A stretch of DNA of 64,000 nucleotides. It comes from Verrucomicrobiales bacterium. Lineage in GTDB: Bacteria; Verrucomicrobiota; Verrucomicrobiia; Limisphaerales; J093. The notes under the pieces were generated by a model that was not told the origin of the DNA, searched no databases, and saw nothing but the letters and a program-made list of their open reading frames with translations. Position 1 is the stretch's first letter. Each line of letters begins with the position of its first letter. The DNA lies in contig JACKPV010000023.1 in NCBI GenBank assembly GCA_024233305.1, positions 636,814-700,813 on the forward strand. Reading direction: 5' to 3'. Below are positions 1-8,840 of the stretch, piece after piece. The position numbers and the translations under genes are program-made.

Positions 1-78
1 GGAAACCTGGCCATCGAAGCCGCGGATCTCGATCGCATGCGCGGCGATATTCTCCGACTGGGGGAACCCGACGCCTGA
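1..78 (+). CDS. C-terminal end of an unidentified upstream gene (partial)
   Basis: Frame 1 is open from the window edge and ends at a TGA at 76-78, giving a 25-residue tail that ends in LRLGEPDA. The composition (acidic and Leu-rich, ending in a helix-like stretch) is that of a real coding end. The remnant is too short to assign a family. The next gene starts 61 bases later on the same strand, so the two could be co-transcribed. Confidence 0.5.
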   Translation, partial: GNLAIEAADLDRMRGDILRLGEPDA

Positions 79-139
79 CCCACGGCATCGACGGGACGCA
101 AGCTGGACCGCAAAACGAACGCCCACTCTCTGCAATCGC

Positions 140-3100
140 ATGAAAACACTTCTGTTGCTCGGCCTCGGCCTGGGATTCGCGACCGGCCACGCGGGGAGCT
201 TCGACATCCCGGCCTGGGCCTTCGATCGCGGCAACGTCCGGGTGTTTACGGACCAATGGGCCGACGCCGGCCCGATGGTTGCCTACGGGGGGCGGTCGCC
301 CATCGTTGTCGAATACGACCTTGAACTGCCGGTCGGCGGTCGCTATGGGCTGTCCGTTCAGTATGCGGCGGGCACGCCCCGACCGGTGGAACTGCGCATT
401 GACGGTCGTCCGCAAGGAACCGTCTGTCGGACCAGCACCGGATCGTGGAACACGAGCGGCGCCGTCTGGGAAGAGGCAATCGGGTTCGAACTGGCTGCCG
501 GGAAGCACTGCCTGCGCCTCGAACGGGGCGAGGCCTTTCCGCACGTGGTCGCCCTGCGACTGACTTCGCCGGCGATTCCGGAAGGCTATCGGCCCCATCG
601 GCCGGGCGCGCGCGCCCTGCCGGCGAATGCTGGCGAGGACGGGGCAACCGGGTTCGTAAAGGTGCCCAACCCAGCGGCGCTGCGCCGGGCCATCGAAGAC
701 CTGATCGCGTCGTATGGCGCCCGCTATGCCGGAGGGGCGTCCTTTCTCGAGCGTTTGGCGGCAATCGAAGCCGCCCTCGAGTCGGACGAACCGGCCCGGA
801 AGTCCCGGGCGTCCGCCGGGCTTGAAACGCTCGAGCGGGAGGCGTTGCTGGCCAATCCGCTGCTCGATTTCGCTCGTTTGCTGTTACTTCAACGCGGATT
901 CTCGAACCCGGCCGACGCGCGCCGGGCGATGGGGCAATCGCTGGGGGTCGGTTCGTTGAACGCGCATACCAGCGACGACACCCCGCGGCAGGGTCGGTGG
1001 GATGACCGTCTCGTTGTCCTGTCCAACCTGCGCGGCGAGCCAAGGCGGGAAACCCTCTACGAACCGCCGGACCGGAACACGCTCCTCGATCCGGTGCTCG
1101 ATTTCGATGGCGACCGGTTGCTGTTCGCGATGAACGGTCGGGAGGAGCGAAACTGGCGCCTTTGGGAACTGGGTGTTGACGATCGCGGGTTGCGGCAGGT
1201 AACGCCGGATGATGGCGCGGACGTGGCGCATTTCGATCCCTGCTACCTGTCCAACGGGCGCATCATCTTCGCCTCGACGGCGGTCTACCAGGGGTTGCCG
1301 TGCGAGTTTGGGGCGCAGGCGATGACCTGTCTCTATCTGCTCGATCCGCGGACGCAGGGCATCCGCCAGCTGACCTTCGAGCAGGACAGCGACTGGTGCC
1401 CCACCATGCTGCCGAATGGGCGCGTGCTTTATCTGCGCTGGGAATACACGGATCAGTCGCACTCGAACTCGCGGATCCTGTTTCACATGAACCCGGATGG
1501 CACGGATCAGCGCGAGTTCCGGGGGAGCGGCTCGTGGTTTCCCGGTTCCTTCTTCTATGCGAAGCCGCTGCCCGGCGACAGCCACCGGGTGATCGGCATC
1601 GCCACCGGCCACCATGGCACGCCGCGCTCGGGGCGGTTGTTGATCCTCGATCCGCGGGAAGGACGGCGGGACGGGGAGGGGATTGTGCAGGAGATCACGG
1701 GCTACGGGGAGGTGGTTGAGCCCGTCGTGCGTGATCGCCTGGTGGACGGGGTTTGGCCTCAGTTCCTGATGCCGTGGCCGCTGAGCGCGAAATACCACCT
1801 GGTCGCGGCGAAGCTCGAACCCGGCGGCCTGTGGGGCATTTATCTGGCGGACGTGTTCGACAATCTCACGCTGATTTCCGAATACGAGGGGAGCGCCCTG
1901 CTCTGGCCCATCCCGCTGCGCCAAACCGCGCCACCACCGGTGATTCCTGACCGGGTGGATCCCACGCGCGACGACGCGACGGTGTTCATCACCGACGTGC
2001 ATGCCGGCCCGGGGTTGAAGGGGGTTCCGCGCGGCACGGTGAAGGCCCTGCGGATCATCGAATACTATTTCTCGCACCGGGGTTTTGGCGGGCTTTACGG
2101 CACGCTTGGTATCGATGGCCCGTGGGATGTCAAACGCATCCTGGGCACCGTTCCCGTTGAACCCGACGGTTCGGCGTTTTTCACCATCCCGGCCAATTCG
2201 CCGCTGTCGCTGCAACCCGTGGACGAACAGGGCCAGGCGCTGCAACTCATGCGCAGTTGGTTCGTCGGGATGCCGGGCGAGGCGGTTTCCTGTGCCGGCT
2301 GCCACGAGACCCAGGATGCCGTGTCGCCCGGCCGGTTGACGATTGCCGCCCGACGTCCGCCGACGCCCATCGAACCCTGGTACGGCCCGGCCCGAGGGTT
2401 CAGCTTCATCCGGGAAGTCCAGCCGGTGCTGGACAAATACTGTGTCGCCTGTCACGAGGACGCCCGCGAGGGCGATCAGCGGGAGATCGCCGGCGCAAGC
2501 AAGCCGCCGAGCCTGAAAGGCGGTCAGTGGCTGGAGGACTGGTCCAGCCAACTCGCCGGGCGTTGGGTGGGCGGCGGCAACTTCACCGAGTCCTATTACC
2601 AACTTCAGCGGTACGTTCGCCGGCCTGGTATTGAAGGGGACCGGCGGATGTTCCCGCCGCTGGAGTATCACTTCAGCACGACGGAACTCGGCCAGTTGCT
2701 CGCCAAGGGACATCACGGCGTGACGCTGGATCGGGAAGCCCACGAGCGGTTGGCCGCTTGGGTGGATCTGAACGCGCCCTTCCACGGGACCTGGGGGGAG
2801 ATTCCGCCGTTCAACGGGGACTCGGACGATGCCCGGCGCCTGGCGCAGGTGCATGCGCGGGCCATGGAATTGCGCCGGCGCTACGTCCCGATGGGGCCGC
2901 ATCCGGACTATGAGATTGTGCCCGAGCAACCGGCTTACGATACGACGCCGGTGAGGTTTGAGGGTCCGGAAAGTTCTCTGGAGGTGCGGAAAACGACTTC
3001 CCAAGGGACGGTTGCGCGCGGGCCGGAGGCGACCGGATGGCCATTCGACGCGGCGACCGCGGCCGTCCGTCAGCAAGCGGCCGCCGATCCGGGGCCCATG

Positions 3101-3988
3101 CGGCGTGAACTCGACCTGGGCGACGGGGTGACGCTCGAACTCGTGCGGATTCCCGGCGGGACATTCGTGATGGGCTCGACGGCAGGGCATCCGGATGAGG
3201 CGCCGCCGGGCGTGACCACCGTGCGCCCGTTCTGGATGGCCCGGTTCGAGACCACCAATCGGCAGTTCCGACAGTTCCAACCCGAACACGACAGCCGGAC
3301 CGAGGATCGGCATGGGTATCAGTTCGGTCGGCTCGGCTATGACCTGAACGGTCCCGAACAACCGGTGGTCCGGGTCTCCTGGTCCGACGCGGTGGCCTTC
3401 TGTGACTGGCTCGGCAAACGGACGGGCATTCGAGTGGCGCTGCCGACCGAGGCCGAGTGGGAATGGGCCTGTCGCGCCGGCACGGCGACGCCGTTCTGGT
3501 TCGGTGGGCTGGAGGCGGACTATTCCGCCTGCGCCAACGTGGGCGACCGGATGCTGGCGGAGTTCGCCGCCGACACGGCCCTGGACAACTACACGGCCGC
3601 CCGGCCGATGGAGAATCCGAATCGCTACGATGACTGGATTCCCCGTGACGATCGCTTCTCCGACGGTGGCTTTGTGACGGAGACCGTCGGGCGATATCGG
3701 GCGAACGCGTGGGGTTTGCGCGACATGCACGGCAATGTCTGGGAATGGACCCGGTCCGCCTACGCGCCCTATCCGTATCGTGACGACCGCCGAAACGAGG
3801 CACGGCATGCCGGGCGGCGCGTCGTGCGCGGCGGGTCCTGGTATGATCGTCCGGAGCGGTGCACGGCGAGCCGCCGGCTGGCCTATCCGCCTTGGCAGGC
3901 GGTGTTCAACGTGGGTTTCCGCGTCGTGATCCCGGACGATTCGGAGGCCATGAACCTCGCGTCCAACGACGGCGCATCGGAACCGTGA
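140..3988 (+). CDS. Secreted HzsA-like/PD40 c-type haem protein fused to a C-terminal SUMF1 (formylglycine-generating-type) domain
   Basis: The 1282-residue protein begins with a signal peptide (MKTLLLLGLGLGFATG) followed by a beta-rich, carbohydrate-binding-like stretch (about 20-145). Residues about 270-620 form PD40/WD40-like blades of the kind in the hydrazine-synthase alpha (HzsA-related) family. Two haem c sites follow, CAGCH at 718 and CVACH at 768, the second in the FIREVQPVLDKYC context typical of these proteins. Residues about 1000-1270 are a SUMF1/EgtB/PvdO domain (RIPGGTFVMGS start, HGNVWEWT, RGGSWYD). Only one Cys (in ERCTASRR) lies in the C-terminal motif, so the paired-Cys active site of true formylglycine-generating enzymes is not evident. 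Periplasmic location is inferred. HzsA homology does not imply hydrazine synthesis; homologues are widespread in non-anammox PVC bacteria. A paralogue without the SUMF1 domain lies at 30523-32415. No clear Shine-Dalgarno sequence precedes the ATG. Confidence 0.85.
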   Translation: MKTLLLLGLGLGFATGHAGSFDIPAWAFDRGNVRVFTDQWADAGPMVAYGGRSPIVVEYDLELPVGGRYGLSVQYAAGTPRPVELRIDGRPQGTVCRTSTGSWNTSGAVWEEAIGFELAAGKHCLRLERGEAFPHVVALRLTSPAIPEGYRPHRPGARALPANAGEDGATGFVKVPNPAALRRAIEDLIASYGARYAGGASFLERLAAIEAALESDEPARKSRASAGLETLEREALLANPLLDFARLLLLQRGFSNPADARRAMGQSLGVGSLNAHTSDDTPRQGRWDDRLVVLSNLRGEPRRETLYEPPDRNTLLDPVLDFDGDRLLFAMNGREERNWRLWELGVDDRGLRQVTPDDGADVAHFDPCYLSNGRIIFASTAVYQGLPCEFGAQAMTCLYLLDPRTQGIRQLTFEQDSDWCPTMLPNGRVLYLRWEYTDQSHSNSRILFHMNPDGTDQREFRGSGSWFPGSFFYAKPLPGDSHRVIGIATGHHGTPRSGRLLILDPREGRRDGEGIVQEITGYGEVVEPVVRDRLVDGVWPQFLMPWPLSAKYHLVAAKLEPGGLWGIYLADVFDNLTLISEYEGSALLWPIPLRQTAPPPVIPDRVDPTRDDATVFITDVHAGPGLKGVPRGTVKALRIIEYYFSHRGFGGLYGTLGIDGPWDVKRILGTVPVEPDGSAFFTIPANSPLSLQPVDEQGQALQLMRSWFVGMPGEAVSCAGCHETQDAVSPGRLTIAARRPPTPIEPWYGPARGFSFIREVQPVLDKYCVACHEDAREGDQREIAGASKPPSLKGGQWLEDWSSQLAGRWVGGGNFTESYYQLQRYVRRPGIEGDRRMFPPLEYHFSTTELGQLLAKGHHGVTLDREAHERLAAWVDLNAPFHGTWGEIPPFNGDSDDARRLAQVHARAMELRRRYVPMGPHPDYEIVPEQPAYDTTPVRFEGPESSLEVRKTTSQGTVARGPEATGWPFDAATAAVRQQAAADPGPMRRELDLGDGVTLELVRIPGGTFVMGSTAGHPDEAPPGVTTVRPFWMARFETTNRQFRQFQPEHDSRTEDRHGYQFGRLGYDLNGPEQPVVRVSWSDAVAFCDWLGKRTGIRVALPTEAEWEWACRAGTATPFWFGGLEADYSACANVGDRMLAEFAADTALDNYTAARPMENPNRYDDWIPRDDRFSDGGFVTETVGRYRANAWGLRDMHGNVWEWTRSAYAPYPYRDDRRNEARHAGRRVVRGGSWYDRPERCTASRRLAYPPWQAVFNVGFRVVIPDDSEAMNLASNDGASEP

Positions 3989-4520
3989 CCGCCCCGTCGC
4001 GGGTCACGAACGAACGTGCTCGCAGGCCACTTCTTGGCGGTTGAGGTTGTTGCATTCTCCCCCTTGATCGCGACCCTCTCCTTACCCGGCGCCAGATCGA
4101 TTCCTTACCCGTTACCGGATTGCGAACCGGTCACCATATCTCCAATGGCCGCCAGCTCCACCGGAAGGTCCTCGATCCTGCTACGAGCGTGTTACCTTGT
4201 TACCGAGAAGCGCCTGCAAGCGGGTTGATACACCCAGCGCAATGGCCATGGAGCGAGGAGCACCCGCTGCCATGCCAAGGCCGCTCAAGCGGGGTTGAAT
4301 CGCGGGCCGCCTGCACGGGTTTCCTTCTCTTCGAGGGTAGGAACGAGGTGGGCGTTTCCGTGCGGCAGCGATTTGCGGTGTTCGCCCGCGCAGGTCCCCT
4401 CAAGACAGCGCCCAGCAGCGCGGCAAGAAACCGCGCCGGGGAAGGAGCGCGATCAGGAGGCTCGCGTGCGAGGGCGGCGGCTCGTTGCGGCTCAGCCTGG
4501 CGGTGGCCTCCGGGGACGCG
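3989..4520. other. 532-bp convergent intergenic region, no gene recognised
   Basis: This gap lies between the 3' end of the HzsA-SUMF1 gene (plus) and the 3' end of the dehydrogenase gene that ends the minus-strand operon. I see short open frames on both strands but none with a recognisable product, start signal or sensible composition. It may hold transcription terminators for both flanking units, but I could not point to a convincing stem plus T-run. Confidence 0.4.
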
Positions 4521-5663
4521 TCAGAGCCGCAGCCCTCGGGCAATGATGTTGCGCTGGATTTCCGAGGTGCCGGAGTAGAGCGTGCTGCCGATGGCATCTC
4601 GGAGTTCCCGCTCCAGCCCCACCTCGGCCATGTAGCCCGTGGCCCCGTGGATCTGAACAGCGTCGAGGCTGGAGGCGATGAACGCCTCCGAAACGTGGAG
4701 TTTGGTCATCGCAGCGTCCAGGTCTGCGGAACGGTTTTGGGAAAGCAACCAGGCGACTCGATAGATCATCAGCCGGGAGGTATCGAGGCGGAGCTTCATG
4801 TCGACCAGCCGGTTGGCGACGGACTGGAATTTTCCGATGGGCTGACCGAACTGCCTGCGGGTCCGGGCATGTTCCAGGCAGCGCTCAAGCTGGCGCTGCA
4901 TCGTTCCCAGGCAGGCGGCCAGGATGCATGACCGTTCCCATGCCATCGAACAATTGAACACCTCGGCGCCACGCCCTTCACGGCCAAGCAGGGCGGTGGC
5001 GGGGATTGCGCAGTCGTCGAAGGCGAGTTCGGCCATCGGGGAGGTTCGGAGCCCCATCTTGTCCATCTTCTGCCCGACCTGCAATCCGGCGGTCCCCTTG
5101 TCGATGACGAAGGCGCAGATCCCCATCGTTCCCAGGCCGGGATCCAGGGTGGCGTAGACCGTGAAGACGTCCGCCACCGGGGCGTTGGTCACCCAGGTCT
5201 TGGCGCCGCTGAGGATGTAGCCGTCATCCGACTTCCTTGCCCGGGTGCGCATGGAAAACACGTCGGACCCGGCATCGGGCTCGCTGGCGCCGTTGGCCCC
5301 GATCAACGAGCCGTCACACAAGCCGGGGAGGTACCGCCGCTTCTGTTCCTCGGAGCCGTACCGCAGCAGCGGTATGGAGTTGGTCCAAAGGTGGGCGTTG
5401 ATTGAGAAGAGCAATCCCTGATCGAGACCGCCATAGCCCAGTCCCTCCATGACCGCGGCGGTGCTGATGGCATCCAGCCCGCTGCCACCGTAATCCTCGG
5501 GCACGGGGAGCCCCTGCACGCCGAAGTCGGCACACTTGCGCCACAGCTCGCGGGAAAAACTGGCGGCGGCATCGCGCTCCCGGATCCCCTGCTGCATCCC
5601 GCGGGCAAATTCAATGGCCGCCTTCTGCAGTTCCCGTTGGTCGGTCGTCAGTTCGAAGTCCAT
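4521..5663 (-). CDS. Prolyl-carrier-protein dehydrogenase-like flavoprotein (acyl-CoA dehydrogenase superfamily, PltE/RedW/AnaB type)
   Basis: This 380-residue protein is a full-length acyl-CoA dehydrogenase fold, with FAD-binding signatures (GANGASEPDAGSD about 122-134, WVTNAPVADVF about 157-167) and the C-terminal GATGYM...SGTSEIQRN region. The residue matching the MCAD catalytic base, the one before the last GT, is Ser364 and not Glu. A Glu is instead at 243 in AWERSC, the helix-G position used by isovaleryl-CoA dehydrogenase and by prolyl-ACP dehydrogenases such as AnaB. Together with the proline-type adenylation enzyme and carrier protein in the same operon, this supports two-step oxidation of prolyl-S-carrier to pyrrolyl-2-carboxyl-S-carrier, which is inference. 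It is the last gene of the operon, 100 bases after the Fe-S oxidoreductase. A plain fatty or branched acyl-CoA dehydrogenase is the alternative. Confidence 0.75.
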   Translation of the reverse strand: MDFELTTDQRELQKAAIEFARGMQQGIRERDAAASFSRELWRKCADFGVQGLPVPEDYGGSGLDAISTAAVMEGLGYGGLDQGLLFSINAHLWTNSIPLLRYGSEEQKRRYLPGLCDGSLIGANGASEPDAGSDVFSMRTRARKSDDGYILSGAKTWVTNAPVADVFTVYATLDPGLGTMGICAFVIDKGTAGLQVGQKMDKMGLRTSPMAELAFDDCAIPATALLGREGRGAEVFNCSMAWERSCILAACLGTMQRQLERCLEHARTRRQFGQPIGKFQSVANRLVDMKLRLDTSRLMIYRVAWLLSQNRSADLDAAMTKLHVSEAFIASSLDAVQIHGATGYMAEVGLERELRDAIGSTLYSGTSEIQRNIIARGLRL

Positions 5664-5763
5664 GGTCTTGTTGGCAGCGTGTTTCTTGATCCCGGCAGGC
5701 CGGCCACCGGACGTCCGGAATCCGGCTGGTCAGGTTTCACCGGTCCTCCAGTAGGCGGTTGAT

Positions 5764-7845
5764 TCATGCGGTTGAGTCGGATTGAAGCTGGTCGTCCAGA
5801 ATCTCGGCCACATCCCGGACGTTGGTTGTCACATCCCTTGCCGCCAGCCCTTCGGTCATCATCACCAAGCAAAACGGGCAGGACACCGCGAGCGTGTCTG
5901 CGCCGGCGGCTTCGATTTCTGCCAGGCGCTCGCGGCCGGCCCGGCGTTCCGGGGCTTCATCAAACCACATTCGCCCGCCGCCAGCGCCGCAGCAGGCCGT
6001 GTTTCTTCCCTTGCGCGGCAACTCCGTGAACGGCGCGCCCTGGCGGGCGGCCCGCAGCAGCCTCCGTGGCTCGTCCACCCCCCCGCCAACCCGGGCCAAG
6101 TAGCACGGATCATGGTAGGTCAACGGCGCCGCTGCGTTCCCTCCGTCCGGCCCTTTGACGGCCAGCCTTCCCGAGGTCAGCAGATCATCCAGGAACTCGG
6201 TGTGGTGGACGACGTCGAGCCGGGCTCCCATCTGGGCATAATCCTGCCGCAGGCTGTTCACACAATGCGGGCAGTGGGCCACGATGCGTTTTCCACCCGC
6301 ACCGATGCCGTGCTTTCGGAAGCTCTCCAGATTGCGGCCCGCGAGTTCCTGGAACAGGAGTTCGTCCCCCATGCGACGGGCCGACTCGCCGGTGCATTGT
6401 TCCCGGTTCCCGAGAACCGCGAAGTTGACCCCGGCGGCGCGCATGAGCCGGACCAGACTCCTTGCCACCTTCTGGATCCGACGGTCGTAAGCGGCGGCAC
6501 ACCCAACCCAGTAGACGAGCTCACAATCCGGATTCTCCTCAATCGTGGGAACCTCCAGTCCCGCCGCCCAAGCCATCCGTTCGCCGGAGGACATGCCCCA
6601 CGGGTTGCCGGCACGCAGGGTTTTCTGCAGCGCCTGCGCCGGCGTGCCACGCAACCCGGAGGCGGTGACGGTCGCGCGACGCAGGTCCAGCAGGAACCCG
6701 ACCGGGTTCACCGCCAGCGGACACACCTCCGCGCATGCGGAGCAGGTCGTGCACGCCCACAGCGCGGGGGACCCCACTACCTCGCCTGCCAGGTCCCGAC
6801 CCTCGTCCGAGGTTCCCTCCCCCGGGTGGCCGGGAGATCTCGCGAGAACCGTCCGATCCATCTCGGCGCGGAGACCAAGCACCACTTCGCGGGGTGACAA
6901 CGGCTGCCCCGCCTCATGGGCCGGACAAGCCTGGTCGCATCGCCCACAGGCCACACAGGCATCCAGCGCCATCAACTGCCCGCGGGAAAACTGCTCGATC
7001 CGGGTCACCCCGAGTTCGCCCGTGGCTTCAACCTCCTCGATCGAAACCGGACGGAGATTCCCCAGCCGGACGGGCCCGCCCGCCAGCCGAAGCGTCCCGG
7101 CGATGGCATGCAGGAGGCGGCTGTAGGGAAATAGACCGATCAAGCCAAGGGCGAGCACCGCGTGGATCCACCAGGCAATCTGATGCGCGGTCGCCGCGCC
7201 CGCCGCGGTGAGACCCGCGGCCGCGAAACCGTGCGCCAGGGGTGCTCCGACAAACGAAAGCCACGGCAGCGGGGTTTGCTCCCGCAGAATGCGAAGGCCC
7301 TCGAGCAGATAGCCGGTCACCGAAATCGAGGCGAGCAGCCCGAGCACCAACCAGTCGCCTGGCGCGTTTGGCGAGGTCCTTGGCTGACGCCACCGGCGGT
7401 GCGCGAAGAAGGCGCACCCGGCCAGAACCGCCAGGCCCGCGAAGTCGAGGACGGGTTCATAAATGGCGTAGTACAGCCCTTTGTGGAAGACGGGGCCTCC
7501 CCCAGCGGGCGTCCAGAGCGCGGCGAGCCAGTGTTCAACGCCGATCAACGTGGTGCCGAGGAGCAGGAGGCAGAACCCGCCGAAGAGCAGCAGGTGGGCG
7601 GCGTGGGCGCTGGTCCGCCCCCGGTTGCGACGCTGCAGAAGCGCCAGGCGCCAGAGGTTTCTCCCGATGGTTCTCCAAGGGGGCAGCCCGGATTCCGGGC
7701 GGCCCCGAAGCCAGAGCCGGACGCGGCGGATCACGGCCTGGGCGAGCACTGCAACGACGAGGCAGGAGAGCCCGTAGAACAGGAGCCGGGCTTCGGCTGA
7801 CACATTGCCGAAGATCTCGCGGCTGAGCCCGGGGAGCGAGGCCAT
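5764..7845 (-). CDS. Membrane-anchored Fe-S oxidoreductase (heterodisulfide-reductase-like CCG protein), probable ETF:quinone oxidoreductase
   Basis: The 693-residue protein starts with about six hydrophobic segments (residues about 20-260) resembling the NarI/HdrE-type gamma subunit that binds b haem and passes electrons to quinone. Two [4Fe-4S] motifs follow, CVACGRCDQACP (about 306) and CTTCSACAEVCP (about 376). Then come two CCG-type domains, with HCPHC and HDPCYLARVGG...CCGAGGG as cluster ligands. This architecture is known next to etfAB in many anaerobes and PVC bacteria, where it replaces the flavoprotein ETF-QO. It lies 7 bases from etfA, so it most likely takes electrons from this ETF and delivers them to the quinone pool. 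The start is an ATG with no competing upstream start. Confidence 0.85.
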   Translation of the reverse strand: MASLPGLSREIFGNVSAEARLLFYGLSCLVVAVLAQAVIRRVRLWLRGRPESGLPPWRTIGRNLWRLALLQRRNRGRTSAHAAHLLLFGGFCLLLLGTTLIGVEHWLAALWTPAGGGPVFHKGLYYAIYEPVLDFAGLAVLAGCAFFAHRRWRQPRTSPNAPGDWLVLGLLASISVTGYLLEGLRILREQTPLPWLSFVGAPLAHGFAAAGLTAAGAATAHQIAWWIHAVLALGLIGLFPYSRLLHAIAGTLRLAGGPVRLGNLRPVSIEEVEATGELGVTRIEQFSRGQLMALDACVACGRCDQACPAHEAGQPLSPREVVLGLRAEMDRTVLARSPGHPGEGTSDEGRDLAGEVVGSPALWACTTCSACAEVCPLAVNPVGFLLDLRRATVTASGLRGTPAQALQKTLRAGNPWGMSSGERMAWAAGLEVPTIEENPDCELVYWVGCAAAYDRRIQKVARSLVRLMRAAGVNFAVLGNREQCTGESARRMGDELLFQELAGRNLESFRKHGIGAGGKRIVAHCPHCVNSLRQDYAQMGARLDVVHHTEFLDDLLTSGRLAVKGPDGGNAAAPLTYHDPCYLARVGGGVDEPRRLLRAARQGAPFTELPRKGRNTACCGAGGGRMWFDEAPERRAGRERLAEIEAAGADTLAVSCPFCLVMMTEGLAARDVTTNVRDVAEILDDQLQSDSTA

Positions 7846-7851
7846 CGTCGT

Positions 7852-8832
7852 TCAGCGGGCGAGCGCCCGGACGAGCTGGGGCACGATTTCGCGCAGGTCA
7901 CCCACCAGTCCATAATTGGCCAGCGAGAAGATCGGGGCATCGGGATCCGTGTTGACCGCTACGATGACCCGCGAGTTCTTCATCCCGGCGAGGTGCTGCA
8001 CGGAGCCGGAGATGCCGAGCGCGACGTAGAGTTCAGGGCTCACCACCTTGCCGGTTTGCCCGACCTGCCATTCGTTCGGCGCAATGCCGGCATCGACCAA
8101 CGCGCGCGTGCAGCCGGCGGCTCCCTGCAAGGCGTCGGCCAAGCCGCCGACGAACGCCTGAAACTCCTCGCTGGAGCGGAGGGGACGCCCCCCGGAGACC
8201 ACCACGCGCGCCTCGCCGAGTTCGGGACGGTTCGTGGACCGCGATTCCAGGCCCACGAATTCGGTCCGGTCCGGCAGGGCGTCCGCGTTCAACGGCCAGT
8301 CCAAACAGCATGTGGCTTCGGATTCCGGCAGAGGCTTGGCCGACGGGAAGGCCGCGGCCCGAACGGTGATGATCTGCGGCGTCCCGTGCAGGACGAAACT
8401 GGCCATGGCGGCTCCGGCATGGATCGGCCGCTGCAACTCGACCCGCTCCGCCTCCGCCGCAGCACAAGCGGTAACATCCCCCCCCATCGCCGCGTCGACC
8501 ACAGCCGCCACCCGCGGCAGAATGTCCCGCGAGAAGGTGGACGCAGCGGCCACCAGCTCCCGCACACCCTGTGCGCGGATGATGTCCGCAATCACGGCGG
8601 CGTAGCGTTCGGCCGTCGGTCGGGCCAGCAGCGAATGATCAGCAACCACCACGTCGCCGAAGCGCCGCGCGTCGTCTCTGACCGCGGCCAGCTCGCGGCC
8701 AAGGAGGAGTATGACCGGCTTGCTTCCCGAACGTGAGGCCAGGTCGCGGGCCACGGTCAACGCGCAAAGCGTACCGCGCCGCAAGGTCTTTCCGTCGTGT
8801 TCCGCCAGAACCAGCGTTTCCATTCGATCCAT
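7852..8832 (-). CDS. etfA: Electron transfer flavoprotein alpha subunit
   Basis: At 326 residues it has the usual EtfA size. The N-terminal half is the ETF alpha/beta Rossmann-like fold. The C-terminal FAD-binding domain is classical: VVSGGRPLRS, QVGQTGKVVSPELY, ALGISGSVQHLAGM and VNTDPDAPIF. With EtfB it forms a soluble FAD heterodimer that accepts two electrons from an acyl dehydrogenase. It is 8 bases downstream of etfB and 6 upstream of the Fe-S oxidoreductase, in a strictly packed operon. The start may be either ATG at 8832 or the ATG nine bases later (METLVLAE). The operon context suggests the dehydrogenase at 4521-5663 as its donor, but it could also serve other dehydrogenases elsewhere on the chromosome. 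Confidence 0.93.
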   Translation of the reverse strand: MDRMETLVLAEHDGKTLRRGTLCALTVARDLASRSGSKPVILLLGRELAAVRDDARRFGDVVVADHSLLARPTAERYAAVIADIIRAQGVRELVAAASTFSRDILPRVAAVVDAAMGGDVTACAAAEAERVELQRPIHAGAAMASFVLHGTPQIITVRAAAFPSAKPLPESEATCCLDWPLNADALPDRTEFVGLESRSTNRPELGEARVVVSGGRPLRSSEEFQAFVGGLADALQGAAGCTRALVDAGIAPNEWQVGQTGKVVSPELYVALGISGSVQHLAGMKNSRVIVAVNTDPDAPIFSLANYGLVGDLREIVPQLVRALAR

Positions 8833-8840
8833 TCCGGAAT

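Noticed and set aside
884..3808. A 974-residue open frame on the minus strand within the HzsA-SUMF1 gene, and similar long antisense frames at 17920-20250 and 46015-50136
   Set aside because: They are reverse-frame shadows caused by high GC and codon bias. Their products are rich in Arg, Pro, Gly and His, without domains, and they cover well-recognised genes.
140..3988. Genuine formylglycine-generating enzyme for the sulfatase at 27434-28864
   Set aside because: The C-terminal motif has a single Cys, lacking the pair needed for the known FGE copper site, and the two genes are 23 kb apart.
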